A DNA stretch of 37,654 bases, from the NCBI RefSeq assembly GCF_023897015.1, contig NZ_JAMHFY010000037.1, positions 1 to 37,654 on the forward strand, written 5' to 3'. This document shows, in pieces, positions 8,442 through 15,873 of this stretch (its first letter is position 1; each line of letters begins with the position of its first letter). The notes below the pieces were generated by a model, which was not told the DNA's origin, did no database searches, and saw only the letters and a list, made by a program, of their open reading frames with translations. The translations under genes and the position numbers were made by a program. Source of the stretch: Desulfosporosinus nitroreducens. GTDB lineage: Bacteria > Bacillota > Desulfitobacteriia > Desulfitobacteriales > Desulfitobacteriaceae.

Positions 8442-9111
8442 AAATTTTCTCCGCCTTATAACCAAGTCCCCGAATCGTTATGATTTTAAACTCTGGCCTG
8501 TCTTCGAACTTCTTACGAAGCTTTTTAATGTGGCTATCCACCGTTCGTTCATCGATATCCGTATCCAGCCCCCAAATTTCAGACATAAGCTGTTGCCTTG
8601 TAAAAATTCGCTTTGGATAGCTCAACAGTTTAAATAGTAGCAGAAATTCTTTTTTGGGCAATTCAATATAAAGGTCTGGCCCATTTATGCTCAAATTATC
8701 ATAGTCCAGTACGATTTCACCTATCACAATTTTATGTTCATTGGTAATTTTAGCTCGTCTTAGCAGAGCCGCTACTCTCAAAATCATCTCGTTCATATCA
8801 ATTGGCTTTACCATATAATCGTCTGTACCCAGTCTAAAACCTTTCTCCTTGTCCTCAAAGCCCTCTTTAGCGGTCACCATTAAAATAGGCATGCTATAAT
8901 TTGCTTCTCTAAGGCTTTCAATAAGTTCGAAACCATCCATAAGTGGCATCATGATATCACTAATAATTAAATCGACATGTTGATCTTCGAGGATTTTTAG
9001 AGCTTCTTGACCATTTTGGGCTTGTAAAACTTTATAACCGGCTTGTTCCAAACGGGTTTTCATTAACATACGTAAGTTTTCATTATCTTCGACAACCAAA
9101 ATTGGAAACAT
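8434..9111 (-). CDS. OmpR-family response regulator
   Basis: 225 residues. Receiver domain 1-115 with acidic E8/D9, phospho-acceptor D52 (IISDIMMPLMDG) and the conserved Lys in DYMVKPID. A winged-helix DNA-binding domain covers ~130-225 (ELPKKEFLLLFKLL, RTVDSHIKKLRKKF, TIRGLGYKAE). First gene of the minus-strand block, with a TTGAAA/CATAAT promoter upstream. It overlaps the kinase gene by 8 bases. Likely controls the ABC exporter; the 11-bp repeats at 2670-2729 are the kind of site such a protein binds, but no link is shown. Confidence 0.9.
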   Translation of the reverse strand: MFPILVVEDNENLRMLMKTRLEQAGYKVLQAQNGQEALKILEDQHVDLIISDIMMPLMDGFELIESLREANYSMPILMVTAKEGFEDKEKGFRLGTDDYMVKPIDMNEMILRVAALLRRAKITNEHKIVIGEIVLDYDNLSINGPDLYIELPKKEFLLLFKLLSYPKRIFTRQQLMSEIWGLDTDIDERTVDSHIKKLRKKFEDRPEFKIITIRGLGYKAEKIYG

Positions 9112-9180
9112 GGCAAACCTTCTTTCAAAAGATTACATGCTTATTGTTCATCGTTTGTTGTTTTCACAATTCACTAGGAT

Positions 9181-9209
9181 ATTATGCATTGTTAAAATCC
9201 TTTTTTCAA
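9181..9209 (-). promoter_or_regulatory. sigma-A-type promoter of the two-component/ABC block
   Basis: Minus-strand TTGAAA (9204-9209), 17-bp spacer, CATAAT (9181-9186), 70 bp before the response-regulator start. Confidence 0.5.
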
Positions 9210-9329
9210 ATTTACCGTTTTGAGAAGAGTGTAACTTAATAATGTGACTTAAATGTGTCCAAATCACAATGGATAACATTTGTTTTGGCAGTTTTTACAA
9301 TCCCTAGACTATTGCATTGCTCGTTTTAC

Positions 9330-9465
9330 CCACTAAAAAACCCCTATAATAGATGATTCTATCATAGGGGGCATTTATTTCACCTTGGGGTTAGGTTCAT
9401 TACATCGATGGCTCTCCAGAATTAACGTTCCTTCCACACGACAACAAAAATGTTTTGTTTAGTGG
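9330..9465 (-). repeat. direct repeat copy B (MITE-like, CCACTAAA ends)
   Basis: Second copy of the element at 3648-3786, same orientation, 136 bp, with CCACTAAA (9330-9337) and TTTAGTGG (9458-9465) at its ends. Similarity continues a few bases beyond each end. It lies between dapA and the response-regulator promoter, again downstream of a minus-strand gene. Confidence 0.55.
9335..9370 (-). terminator. intrinsic terminator inside repeat B (after dapA)
   Basis: Minus-strand CCCCTATGATAGA pairs with TCTATTATAGGGG across a 4-base loop and is followed by TTTTTT. It would terminate dapA. Confidence 0.7.
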
Positions 9466-9538
9466 CATAACCCCCCAGAGATAACTAAGCTACCCTATTG
9501 CCGTATTGATTTGCTGGTCTCGTCCCTAATGACCTTCC

Positions 9539-10429
9539 TTAAACGTTTAATCCATGTGCTTTCATAAGAGAGAATAACTTTTCACGGTATATATCCTCCA
9601 TTGTAGTGAGAGGCGATCTGAGATAATCCTTGCAGAAACCCATAGCTGCCATAGCAGCTTTGACCGGAATAGGGTTTACTTCACAAAACAGTGCGTCTAT
9701 AAGGGGGTAAAGTTTATATTGCTGCTCTGCACTGCCTGTAATGTCACCATTAAAGAAACGGGTGCAAATCTCACGTGTCTGTGCCGGCATAATGTTAGAA
9801 AGCACAGAAATGCCGCCAACTCCACCAAGCGCCATAAGTGGAACTAACTGATCGTCGTTGCCTGAATACAAATCAAGCTTGCCATGCACACGCGCCATCG
9901 TTTCAACAATTTTAGAAATGTTGCCATTTGCCTCTTTAATCCCTACTATATTTTCGTGTTCAGCTAATACTTCGTAGGTTGCAGGCTCAATGTTTATACC
10001 TGTCCTTGAAGGCACATTATAGAGAATGATAGGCTTAGTACTCTTGTCGGCAATTTGAGTAAACATTTTAATCAGGCCTTTTTGTGTAGCCTTGTTGTAA
10101 TAAGGGGTAACTACGAGCATTGCATCCGCACCTGCTTCGCCGGCACTACGAGTAAGGTCATGCGCGTATTCGGTGTCATTGCTACCTGTGCCTGCAATGA
10201 TCGGCACTCTGCCTTCTGCGTGCTGAGCTGCAAATGTAATTGCTGCTCTGTGCTCAGCATCAGTTAGGGTGGACGCTTCACCTGTGGTTCCACAAATCAC
10301 CAGAGCATCAATCCCCTCAGCAATTTGCCAATCGATCAATTTGCCAAACTGCTCATAATTAATTCCCGTTTCGTCCATAGGAGTGATGAGAGCAGTGGCA
10401 ATACCTTTGAAAACAGTGTTCTTTTTCAT
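9539..10429 (-). CDS. dapA: 4-hydroxy-tetrahydrodipicolinate synthase
   Basis: 296 residues, full length. Condenses pyruvate with aspartate semialdehyde, the first committed step to lysine and diaminopimelate. Schiff-base Lys165 (GIKEANGN), Tyr137 (YNVPSRTG) and Thr48/Thr49 (CGTTGEAST) are present, as is the GTGSNDT loop. ATG 10429 follows AAGGAGAT. The leader carries a lysine riboswitch plus terminator, so transcription should fall when lysine is plentiful. It stands alone rather than in a dap operon, next to methyltransferase genes. Since pyrrolysine is built from two lysines, an extra lysine-regulated dapA near pyl genes is notable, though not proof of a link. Confidence 0.95.
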   Translation of the reverse strand: MKKNTVFKGIATALITPMDETGINYEQFGKLIDWQIAEGIDALVICGTTGEASTLTDAEHRAAITFAAQHAEGRVPIIAGTGSNDTEYAHDLTRSAGEAGADAMLVVTPYYNKATQKGLIKMFTQIADKSTKPIILYNVPSRTGINIEPATYEVLAEHENIVGIKEANGNISKIVETMARVHGKLDLYSGNDDQLVPLMALGGVGGISVLSNIMPAQTREICTRFFNGDITGSAEQQYKLYPLIDALFCEVNPIPVKAAMAAMGFCKDYLRSPLTTMEDIYREKLFSLMKAHGLNV

Positions 10430-10450
10430 ATTATTCTACATCTCCTTAAT

Positions 10451-10479
10451 ATAAAAAATAGCTGATACGGAATCAGCTA
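10451..10479 (-). terminator. riboswitch-controlled terminator
   Basis: Minus-strand TAGCTGAT pairs with ATCAGCTA over a 5-base loop and is followed by a T-rich run (10451-10458). It lies between the lysine aptamer and dapA. A second hairpin (10491-10508) just upstream may belong to the competing antiterminator. Confidence 0.85.
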
Positions 10480-10520
10480 CTAGATTACCATATGATTTTC
10501 CAATCATATCTGTAATATAG

Positions 10521-10686
10521 ATAGCTCTCCGCAAACGCGACAGTTGAACAAATCTTATTTTGTTCAACCAGCCCAGTCCCTACGTAATTGGGACCAACTT
10601 CGGCATCTACACCTTTCACAGAAGCTACGGTCTTACGTAAACCTTAACAACTTCGGGTACTGATTGTACGATGCACCTCTATCAAT
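10521..10686 (-). promoter_or_regulatory. lysine riboswitch (L box) upstream of dapA
   Basis: The minus strand has the conserved L-box blocks in order: AGAGGTGC near the 5' end (10671-10680), CTGTGAAAGG then GATGCCGAAG in the middle, ACTGGGC, and the closing GTCGCGTTTGCGGAGAGCTAT (10522-10542). It is followed by a terminator and then dapA, the standard arrangement. Binding of lysine is expected to favour termination. Confidence 0.93.
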
Positions 10687-10693
10687 TCTATTA

Positions 10694-10723
10694 AGTGTAT
10701 TCATATATCGCTATACTTGTCAA
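10694..10723 (-). promoter_or_regulatory. dapA promoter
   Basis: Minus-strand TTGACA (10718-10723), 18-bp spacer, TACACT (10694-10699), just ahead of the lysine aptamer. Confidence 0.55.
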
Positions 10724-10780
10724 GCCCAAATTAAAAGCACACGGAGACATGAGTACAAGGGAGCGTCAAAGATTGAGTAC

Positions 10781-11002
10781 TTATTTGGTGGAGCTCATAG
10801 CTCTAGCTGACATCATGACCTCAGGAACAAACATTTCTCCTGATTTAAACTTCGGAGCTACTATATTCATCCCCTCAATCAGACCCTGATTAATAATTTC
10901 AATTGGATCGGTGCCACCCTCAATTAGCTGCTGGGTAATATCCTTGACTCCCAAAAAATCCCCTTTAAACACGGCATCTGCCAGTTGGGTTAGTGTACTC
11001 AC
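10781..11002 (-). pseudogene. truncated corrinoid protein (MttC/MtgC-type)
   Basis: 73 residues corresponding to positions 1-70 of the intact MttC at 30163-30798 (same IIEINQGLIEGMNIV and FKSGEMFVPEV elements). It then ends SSTK-stop. The whole Rossmann-like B12-binding domain with DxHxxG is absent, so it cannot carry a corrinoid. It follows the non-pyrrolysine methyltransferase by 70 bp, the normal position for its partner. The break lies close to the dapA promoter, suggesting a deletion that joined the two regions. Confidence 0.8.
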
Positions 11003-11072
11003 AGTAAATCCTCCATTTATTATAAAAAAATGTTTTTATCGCCCTTGCATCTTCAATTAGAAATTATCTTGT

Positions 11073-12494
11073 TTAAATGGAAGCCTTCTCGATATACCTC
11101 TGTAAATCTTTATCTAGATCCTTGTCAATCAAGGATTCTGGAGCATTGTTTAAGATTTCCTTGTATTTTCTATTCGCTCGAACAACTACATCCTCGGAAC
11201 CCTGGGTTACCCATTCATCATAAGAACCCCACTCCGAAACGGTTGGTGTCCAACTTTCCCTGAAGTGTTCGAAGGTATTGGTGTGCATTAGATATGATCC
11301 GTTCTGACCCATTTCTTGAATGATATCAACTGACAAAGCCTCATCAGAAGTATCAATACCTTTATAAATGTGTAAAACTCTGCGAATCATCTCTTCATCA
11401 AGGATGAATTTTTCATAGGAAGTAGCCATGATGGCATCTAATACCCCTAAGCATTGAACAGCAATATGAGCACCACTCATCATTCCCATCATTAGACTCA
11501 TCATCGACTCATATCCCGCCTGAGCATCTAGGATCTTTGATTCGGTAATACCACACATAGTTCTTGTGGGTAAGTTGTAGAATTCCAAGCCCATTTGGAT
11601 GTTAGAAGTATTGATCATCATGGCTTCAGGAGTACCGGCACAAAAGCTAGCACGCTTGAAATAAGATCGAGTGGAAGCGTTGCCATATACAACTGGAGTG
11701 CCGGGACCCACTAATTGGCTAAAGACTAAACCTGCCAAGAATTCTGTATTTTGGAGAACGCTAGTCCCCAATAGGCTGATGGGGGCTGTTACTCCCGCCA
11801 TGATACAAGGGGCCAACAACAGAGGCTGTCGAAGTTTAGCGTACTCCCGCATGGTTTGGATAGTTTCCGGAGCGTATGCTAAGGGGCTCAAGGGATTTAC
11901 CAATACTCCTACACATGGATTCTCTGCTAAAAACTGCTGTCCGCCCACAGCCATAGCAACCATATCCAATTGATGCTTAGCCTGTAACCCTTCTGTACAC
12001 ATTCCGATTATCGGCTTATCTGTATTTTTGATAATCTCATACATCATACTCAAATGCTTATTTTCGCTGGCTACATCACTAGGATCTACCGGAATACTTC
12101 CCACCAGATTGATCACATCGCTGGCCTGACATAGTTTTTGGATATTTGTATAGTCTTGCAAGGTAGCCAAGCGTCGTCCCTTATCCATATCCTGGATATA
12201 CACAGGACCTACGTTAGGCTGTTGAATAAAACCATCCCCAACAATTACAGACTGTTGATCATTTCTAGCCGACCATTTAAACTTGCTCGGTGTAGTTGCC
12301 AAGGCCTTTTCCACTAATTCGCGGGTAATGTAAACCACTTTACCATTAACTCTTGCCCCGTGTTTTTTAAAGAGTTCCACGGCCTCATCATCATGAAAAG
12401 CTACTCCTGTTTCCGCCAAAATCTTTAGAGATGCTTCATGGATTCTGGTATAATCTTCTTTTCCAATAAACTCAAGTCTAGATCTTAATGCCAT
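11073..12494 (-). CDS. MttB-family corrinoid methyltransferase without pyrrolysine (MtgB-like)
   Basis: 473 residues, full length and uninterrupted. It is an MttB-superfamily enzyme that moves a methyl group from a quaternary or tertiary amine to a corrinoid protein. Around residue 320 it reads MCGITESKILDAQAGYE. Aligned with the amber-containing mttB here (AGT-Pyl-ADSKLSDAQAGYE), the pyrrolysine position is Ile. So it belongs to the non-Pyl branch, whose studied members demethylate glycine betaine (MtgB) or related quaternary amines; which substrate is not readable. ATG 12494 follows GAAAGGAGAGA. The operon remnants (BCCT transporter before it, truncated corrinoid protein after it) support a betaine-type substrate. 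It may now depend on a corrinoid protein encoded elsewhere. Confidence 0.85.
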   Translation of the reverse strand: MALRSRLEFIGKEDYTRIHEASLKILAETGVAFHDDEAVELFKKHGARVNGKVVYITRELVEKALATTPSKFKWSARNDQQSVIVGDGFIQQPNVGPVYIQDMDKGRRLATLQDYTNIQKLCQASDVINLVGSIPVDPSDVASENKHLSMMYEIIKNTDKPIIGMCTEGLQAKHQLDMVAMAVGGQQFLAENPCVGVLVNPLSPLAYAPETIQTMREYAKLRQPLLLAPCIMAGVTAPISLLGTSVLQNTEFLAGLVFSQLVGPGTPVVYGNASTRSYFKRASFCAGTPEAMMINTSNIQMGLEFYNLPTRTMCGITESKILDAQAGYESMMSLMMGMMSGAHIAVQCLGVLDAIMATSYEKFILDEEMIRRVLHIYKGIDTSDEALSVDIIQEMGQNGSYLMHTNTFEHFRESWTPTVSEWGSYDEWVTQGSEDVVVRANRKYKEILNNAPESLIDKDLDKDLQRYIEKASI

Positions 12495-12521
12495 TGTCCT
12501 TCTCTCCTTTCAAATAACTTA

Positions 12522-12657
12522 CTAATTCCAATCTTTTTTAATGGACTTCAGAAAACTCAGTAATACCATCATGGTAATAGGAATCATTGGCACAGCGGCC
12601 ACGATCAGTGCCCCCATTGCTAAGGCCCATAAAATCCGGACCCAACCGGGTGGTTCA
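12522..12657 (-). pseudogene. C-terminal remnant of a BCCT (betaine/carnitine/choline) transporter
   Basis: A 43-codon frame ending TAG at 12522 encodes WVRILWALAMGALIVAAV and PITMMVLLSFLKSIKKDW, matching the last membrane helix and tail of BCCT transporters. A TGA directly precedes it in frame and nothing upstream continues it. Twenty-seven bases before the MtgB-like gene and downstream of a sigma-54 promoter, it shows that this operon once included the uptake system. Confidence 0.65.
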
Positions 12658-12698
12658 TCTCAAGATTTTATAATGTTTTTCGACAAATTATTTTAATA

Positions 12699-12714
12699 GC
12701 AATTCTGATGCCAA
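12699..12714 (-). promoter_or_regulatory. sigma-54 (-24/-12) promoter, MtgB-like operon
   Basis: Minus-strand TTGGCATCAGAATTGC has GG and GC exactly 10 bases apart, matching TGGCA-N6-TTGC, and is nearly the same as the promoters at 25461 and 30905. It points to the BCCT remnant and the MtgB-like gene. The adjacent activator gene (13011-14398) is the likely partner. Confidence 0.75.
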
Positions 12715-12866
12715 CTTTCTAATTATTCCAAAATATCTTTTAAAATAGAAAATTTAAACATTAACTCCGATTTTTAAGGATATCTAATCCCCTAACCAAT
12801 ATTTTGTGGCATATTTTGGTGCAGTAGGAAGTACATTATTTCAAATAATGCCCTTAAACTAGAATT

Positions 12867-12906
12867 AAGTAATTCAAATATGAATTACTTTCATTCAATC
12901 CTGAAT
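12867..12906. promoter_or_regulatory. two tandem dyads, likely activator-binding sites
   Basis: AAGTAATTCA-AATA-TGAATTACTT (12867-12890) is a perfect 10-bp dyad. A second, ATTCA-ATCC-TGAAT (12893-12906), has its centre 21 bp away, two helical turns, with the same ATTCA-N4-TGAAT core. They lie about 150-190 bp upstream of the sigma-54 promoter, as enhancer sites should. The rest of the 12715-13010 gap shows no gene. Confidence 0.55.
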
Positions 12907-13010
12907 TATTTTTAGTTTTCTCTTCTTCCGGCTCCACCATGCCCGAAAAAAAACTGACCCACCTCAAATAATATGGATACCCAATAAATGTGGAAAACCC
13001 CGAATTTTCA

Positions 13011-14357
13011 TCAGGGTAATTCATGCACATATTTACTTATCAATCGCCAAGCCGTGGATTGACTAACTTGTAGTGATTCTGCCACTTTATAGGTTGTTTT
13101 GTACTGTTTATAAGCGTCAATCACTAGGTTCTTTTCTACTTCTTGGAGAGCTCCCGCCAGAGAAAAATCTCTAATATTCAATCCGGTATCAACCCCATGC
13201 AAGTCATTTCTGAGACTTTTGGGTAAATCCATAAGCTTTATAATACCCTCCGGATTGGTTATAACCAATCTTTCCACAAGGTGCTCTAATTCGCGAATAT
13301 TACCCGGCCATTGATGTTGTAATAACACATCTAGGCAATCTTGAGTAAATTGATGAGCAGTTTTATACTTTTTATCATATTTATTTAAGAAAAAGTATAT
13401 CAATGGCAGGATATCACCCAGTCGTTTTCTAAGCGGGGGTATTTCTAATTCGATCACATTTAATCGATAATAAAGATCTGCCCTAAACTTACCTGCTTTC
13501 ACTGCCTCATTCAGATCTGAATTAGTGGCAGCGATAATACGACAATCCACACTCTTAGATTCTCTTCCTCCAACAGGGCTGTATTTATATTCCTGAATTA
13601 CATGCAAAATCTTAGCTTGTAAACCCAACGGTATTTCTGCGATTTCGTCAAGAAAAAGGGATCCACCAGTTGCTAGCTCGATTAGCCCTATTTTCCCCTT
13701 TTTGTCGGCTCCAGTAAAAGTGCCCGAGGCATACCCAAACAATTCTGATTCCAGCAATTGGTCGGGAATCGCCGCACAATTTATCGTGATAAATGGTCCA
13801 TCTTTTCGAGAGCTTAGTTTATGTATATGTTTAGCTATGACTCCTTTACCGGTTCCTGACTCCCCAAGAATTAGAACGTTCGATTCAACAGGGGCAATCC
13901 TCTGGACTAGTTCCAGTAGATCTAGCATTGCTTTATCTCGGGCAACAAGATTATGATTGATAAATTCCTTTCTCCTCAGCAGCTCTACTTCTTCTTTATA
14001 CTTATCTACTAATTCTAGAGTTTGGGCTATATCATGTTTTACTTTGTTTATTTGATAAATGTCACGCACATTCATAATAATTAACTCTAAATCTCCATTT
14101 TCGCTAAAGACTGGTTCGGCTGTTGTGACGATCCTCCTTCCCGTAATCGTTTCCTGCTCTAAGGTTACCCTCTGCTTTTCCTGGAGAATTATGGGGGTAA
14201 TTGGTGGGAAACAATACCTTTCTAAAGCCATCTGTCCCGCTGTTTGCCCAATCAATCCCTCCGGCACTACTCCGTAGTTTCTTTGACAGGCTGGGTTAAC
14301 ATATATAGTAACTCCATCTTTATCAGTGACAAAAATCTCATCATAAGAATGATCCAA
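13011..14357 (-). CDS. PAS-type sigma-54-dependent activator, 5' frameshift
   Basis: 448 residues in the open frame from TTG 14357. PAS domain ~1-110; AAA+ sigma-54 domain ~135-370 with Walker A GESGTGKG, Walker B GGSLFLDEI, and GTFTGA in place of the usual GAFTGA loop; Fis-type HTH at the end (YKVAESLQVSQSTAWRLI). TTG 14357 has no ribosome site. A strong AAGGAGGG site precedes ATG 14398, whose frame reads MNSSSCPLDRETRYW and then leaves the PAS frame near 14355. One missing base there explains both. The gene is thus either recently broken or weakly started at TTG. It lies upstream of the MtgB-like operon and its sigma-54 promoter, so it probably controlled it. Confidence 0.8.
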   Translation of the reverse strand: MDHSYDEIFVTDKDGVTIYVNPACQRNYGVVPEGLIGQTAGQMALERYCFPPITPIILQEKQRVTLEQETITGRRIVTTAEPVFSENGDLELIIMNVRDIYQINKVKHDIAQTLELVDKYKEEVELLRRKEFINHNLVARDKAMLDLLELVQRIAPVESNVLILGESGTGKGVIAKHIHKLSSRKDGPFITINCAAIPDQLLESELFGYASGTFTGADKKGKIGLIELATGGSLFLDEIAEIPLGLQAKILHVIQEYKYSPVGGRESKSVDCRIIAATNSDLNEAVKAGKFRADLYYRLNVIELEIPPLRKRLGDILPLIYFFLNKYDKKYKTAHQFTQDCLDVLLQHQWPGNIRELEHLVERLVITNPEGIIKLMDLPKSLRNDLHGVDTGLNIRDFSLAGALQEVEKNLVIDAYKQYKTTYKVAESLQVSQSTAWRLISKYVHELP

Positions 14358-14668
14358 TATCTAGTTTCTCTATCTAAAGGGCAGGAACTGCTATTCATGA
14401 TTAATCCCTCCTTAGGCAATACCTTCGGCAAAAACGGCTTGTCTTTTTTCAGTTCAATCATATTATATTCTCCATGGTTAGGCTTCATTATGAAAATCAT
14501 ACAGTCAAAACTTCTTAATCTCAAGGCTTTTAATATTTAAGCACACATTTCTCTCTAAACGCAAATTTTGAATAATCTTTAGAGTCCTTCTTTGAAGTAA
14601 AACCTTTTAACGAAAGGTAGAAATTTTGCCTAAGAGTGGTGCATCATTTAACAAAGGTGCAGAAAACA

Positions 14669-14693
14669 CAAAAAGCACCGCCTAAACGATGCT
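14669..14693 (-). terminator. terminator of the YfiT-like gene
   Basis: Minus-strand AGCATCG pairs with CGGTGCT (one G-T pair) over a 6-base loop and is followed by TTTTTG. Confidence 0.6.
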
Positions 14694-14746
14694 CTATCTG
14701 CCCTAAAAAGTCCAAAATATCACAGATTGGAAGCAATTCTTAATGG

Positions 14747-15271
14747 CTAAAGACCGATACTCTTTCTGAAATTCATAATATGCGCCAAGTGGTGATTGCC
14801 ATGCCAAGCGTATAACGCTGTTGTCTTTCTAATACTTAGATCACCGGCATCAGGGTGACGAAACTGACGATTGAGTTCAGCAGGTGATAACGACCTCAAT
14901 AAAAAGACCCATCGAAAATGAAGAGTTTCAATAAGCTTAAGGGATACATCGACTGGTAAGGCACGAGCATCTTCAAGTTCAGCCCATAATGCTTCGTTGA
15001 ACGGTATTATTGTGGGGAAGTCCTCAGTCAAGGCAAGTTTAACTCTGATGTATGCGTTCATATGACTATCTGCTAGATGATGAATAACTTGCTGAATTGT
15101 CCACCCTCCTGGTCTATAGGGAGAACTTAATTGTTCATAAGACAAATCTTTAACTGAATCGGCAAGTAATTTTGGCACAGCCTCAATTTGGGCAATAAAG
15201 TTATCAACCTGATCCAAACTAACCTCTTCTGAAATATTAAATTGCCCGATGGGATACCTTAGTTTATCCAT
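14747..15271 (-). CDS. DinB/YfiT-family metal-dependent protein
   Basis: 174 residues. Four-helix DinB-like fold with the metal triad of the YfiT type: His in QVIHHLADSH and the HGNHHLAHIM pair near the C-terminus. The N-terminal motif LRYPIGQF and the PYRPGGWTIQQV element are characteristic of YfiT proteins, described as putative metal hydrolases or bacillithiol-type thiol transferases. The gene is single, has a terminator after it, and ends in TAG; read-through would add 8 residues to a TGA. Its chemistry here is not proven. Confidence 0.8.
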   Translation of the reverse strand: MDKLRYPIGQFNISEEVSLDQVDNFIAQIEAVPKLLADSVKDLSYEQLSSPYRPGGWTIQQVIHHLADSHMNAYIRVKLALTEDFPTIIPFNEALWAELEDARALPVDVSLKLIETLHFRWVFLLRSLSPAELNRQFRHPDAGDLSIRKTTALYAWHGNHHLAHIMNFRKSIGL

Positions 15272-15431
15272 GTTCCAATAGGCCCCCTTTATTCACTTTT
15301 CTTTTCTTAGGAAAAATCCCAGCAATTTAGCCTTTGTATGATTCTCTCAAACCCTTAATTGTGTATTTCAATTATTTTGAGAAATATCCTCCTATTTGCC
15401 TAGTTTTCGTTAAAAATGGCAATCCGATTCC

Positions 15432-15578
15432 ATGTCAACATGCAACATAGTATTTGTGACATCTACAGATGATTATGATCAATTCAGGCAGATCCAGCCT
15501 TTACAGGTAGTATGCAAGCCCGGTACCCAGGAGCGTATTGATGAAATATTAGACACGATTCTGGTTTTATTTATATAA
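15432..15578 (+). pseudogene. fragment of a response-regulator receiver domain
   Basis: A 48-codon frame starting MSTCNIVFVTSTDDYDQF and including QVVCKPGTQERIDEILDTI. This matches the last third of a receiver domain: strand 4 with the conserved Thr/Ser, then the Lys-Pro of strand 5. The phospho-acceptor half and any output domain are missing. No ribosome site. It looks like a leftover of a deleted gene. Confidence 0.45.
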
Positions 15579-15612
15579 TCAGATGAATAGAGCTGAATTG
15601 CTTGACCAATCC

Positions 15613-15792
15613 TCAACTTTGGGAATCAAGGTCTGGATTAGCAGCGATTAGCTCTGAAAGAGACGTGTTATTGGCACGAGCTATTTTGCAAAATGTATCA
15701 CCCGGTTTGTTAATGTAAATTTTACAGGTTGCAATCAGACGCTCTAAATACCCCCATGTTAGTGGTCCTACTATTGTCCTAGGACCCGTAAA
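15613..15792 (-). pseudogene. LysM-domain gene fragment
   Basis: A 59-codon frame bounded by stops reads GPLTWGYLERL, then IYINKPGDTFCKIARANNTSLSELIAANPDL. The second part is a near-complete LysM peptidoglycan-binding repeat. No start codon or ribosome site is present, so it is a remnant of a wall- or spore-associated protein gene. The surrounding 15290-15870 stretch holds no intact gene. Confidence 0.6.
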
Positions 15793-15873
15793 TTATGTGT
15801 TAATAAGGGACAGAATAATTATAGCATGCTTAATCGAAGAGTGAAATACGGAGGATAATTGGGAGTAATGAAC

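Noticed and set aside
11073-12494. Hidden pyrrolysine in the second MttB-family gene
   Set aside because: The frame is uninterrupted and the aligned position is Ile, so it is a non-Pyl member.
12809-12830. Sigma-54 promoter on the + strand (TGGCATATTTTGGTGC)
   Set aside because: The GG to GC spacing is one base too long and no gene follows on that strand.
14267-14524. 85-residue minus-strand protein beginning MRLRSFDCMIF
   Set aside because: Only the part from ATG 14398 matters: it is the frameshifted N-terminus of the sigma-54 activator; the rest is intergenic.
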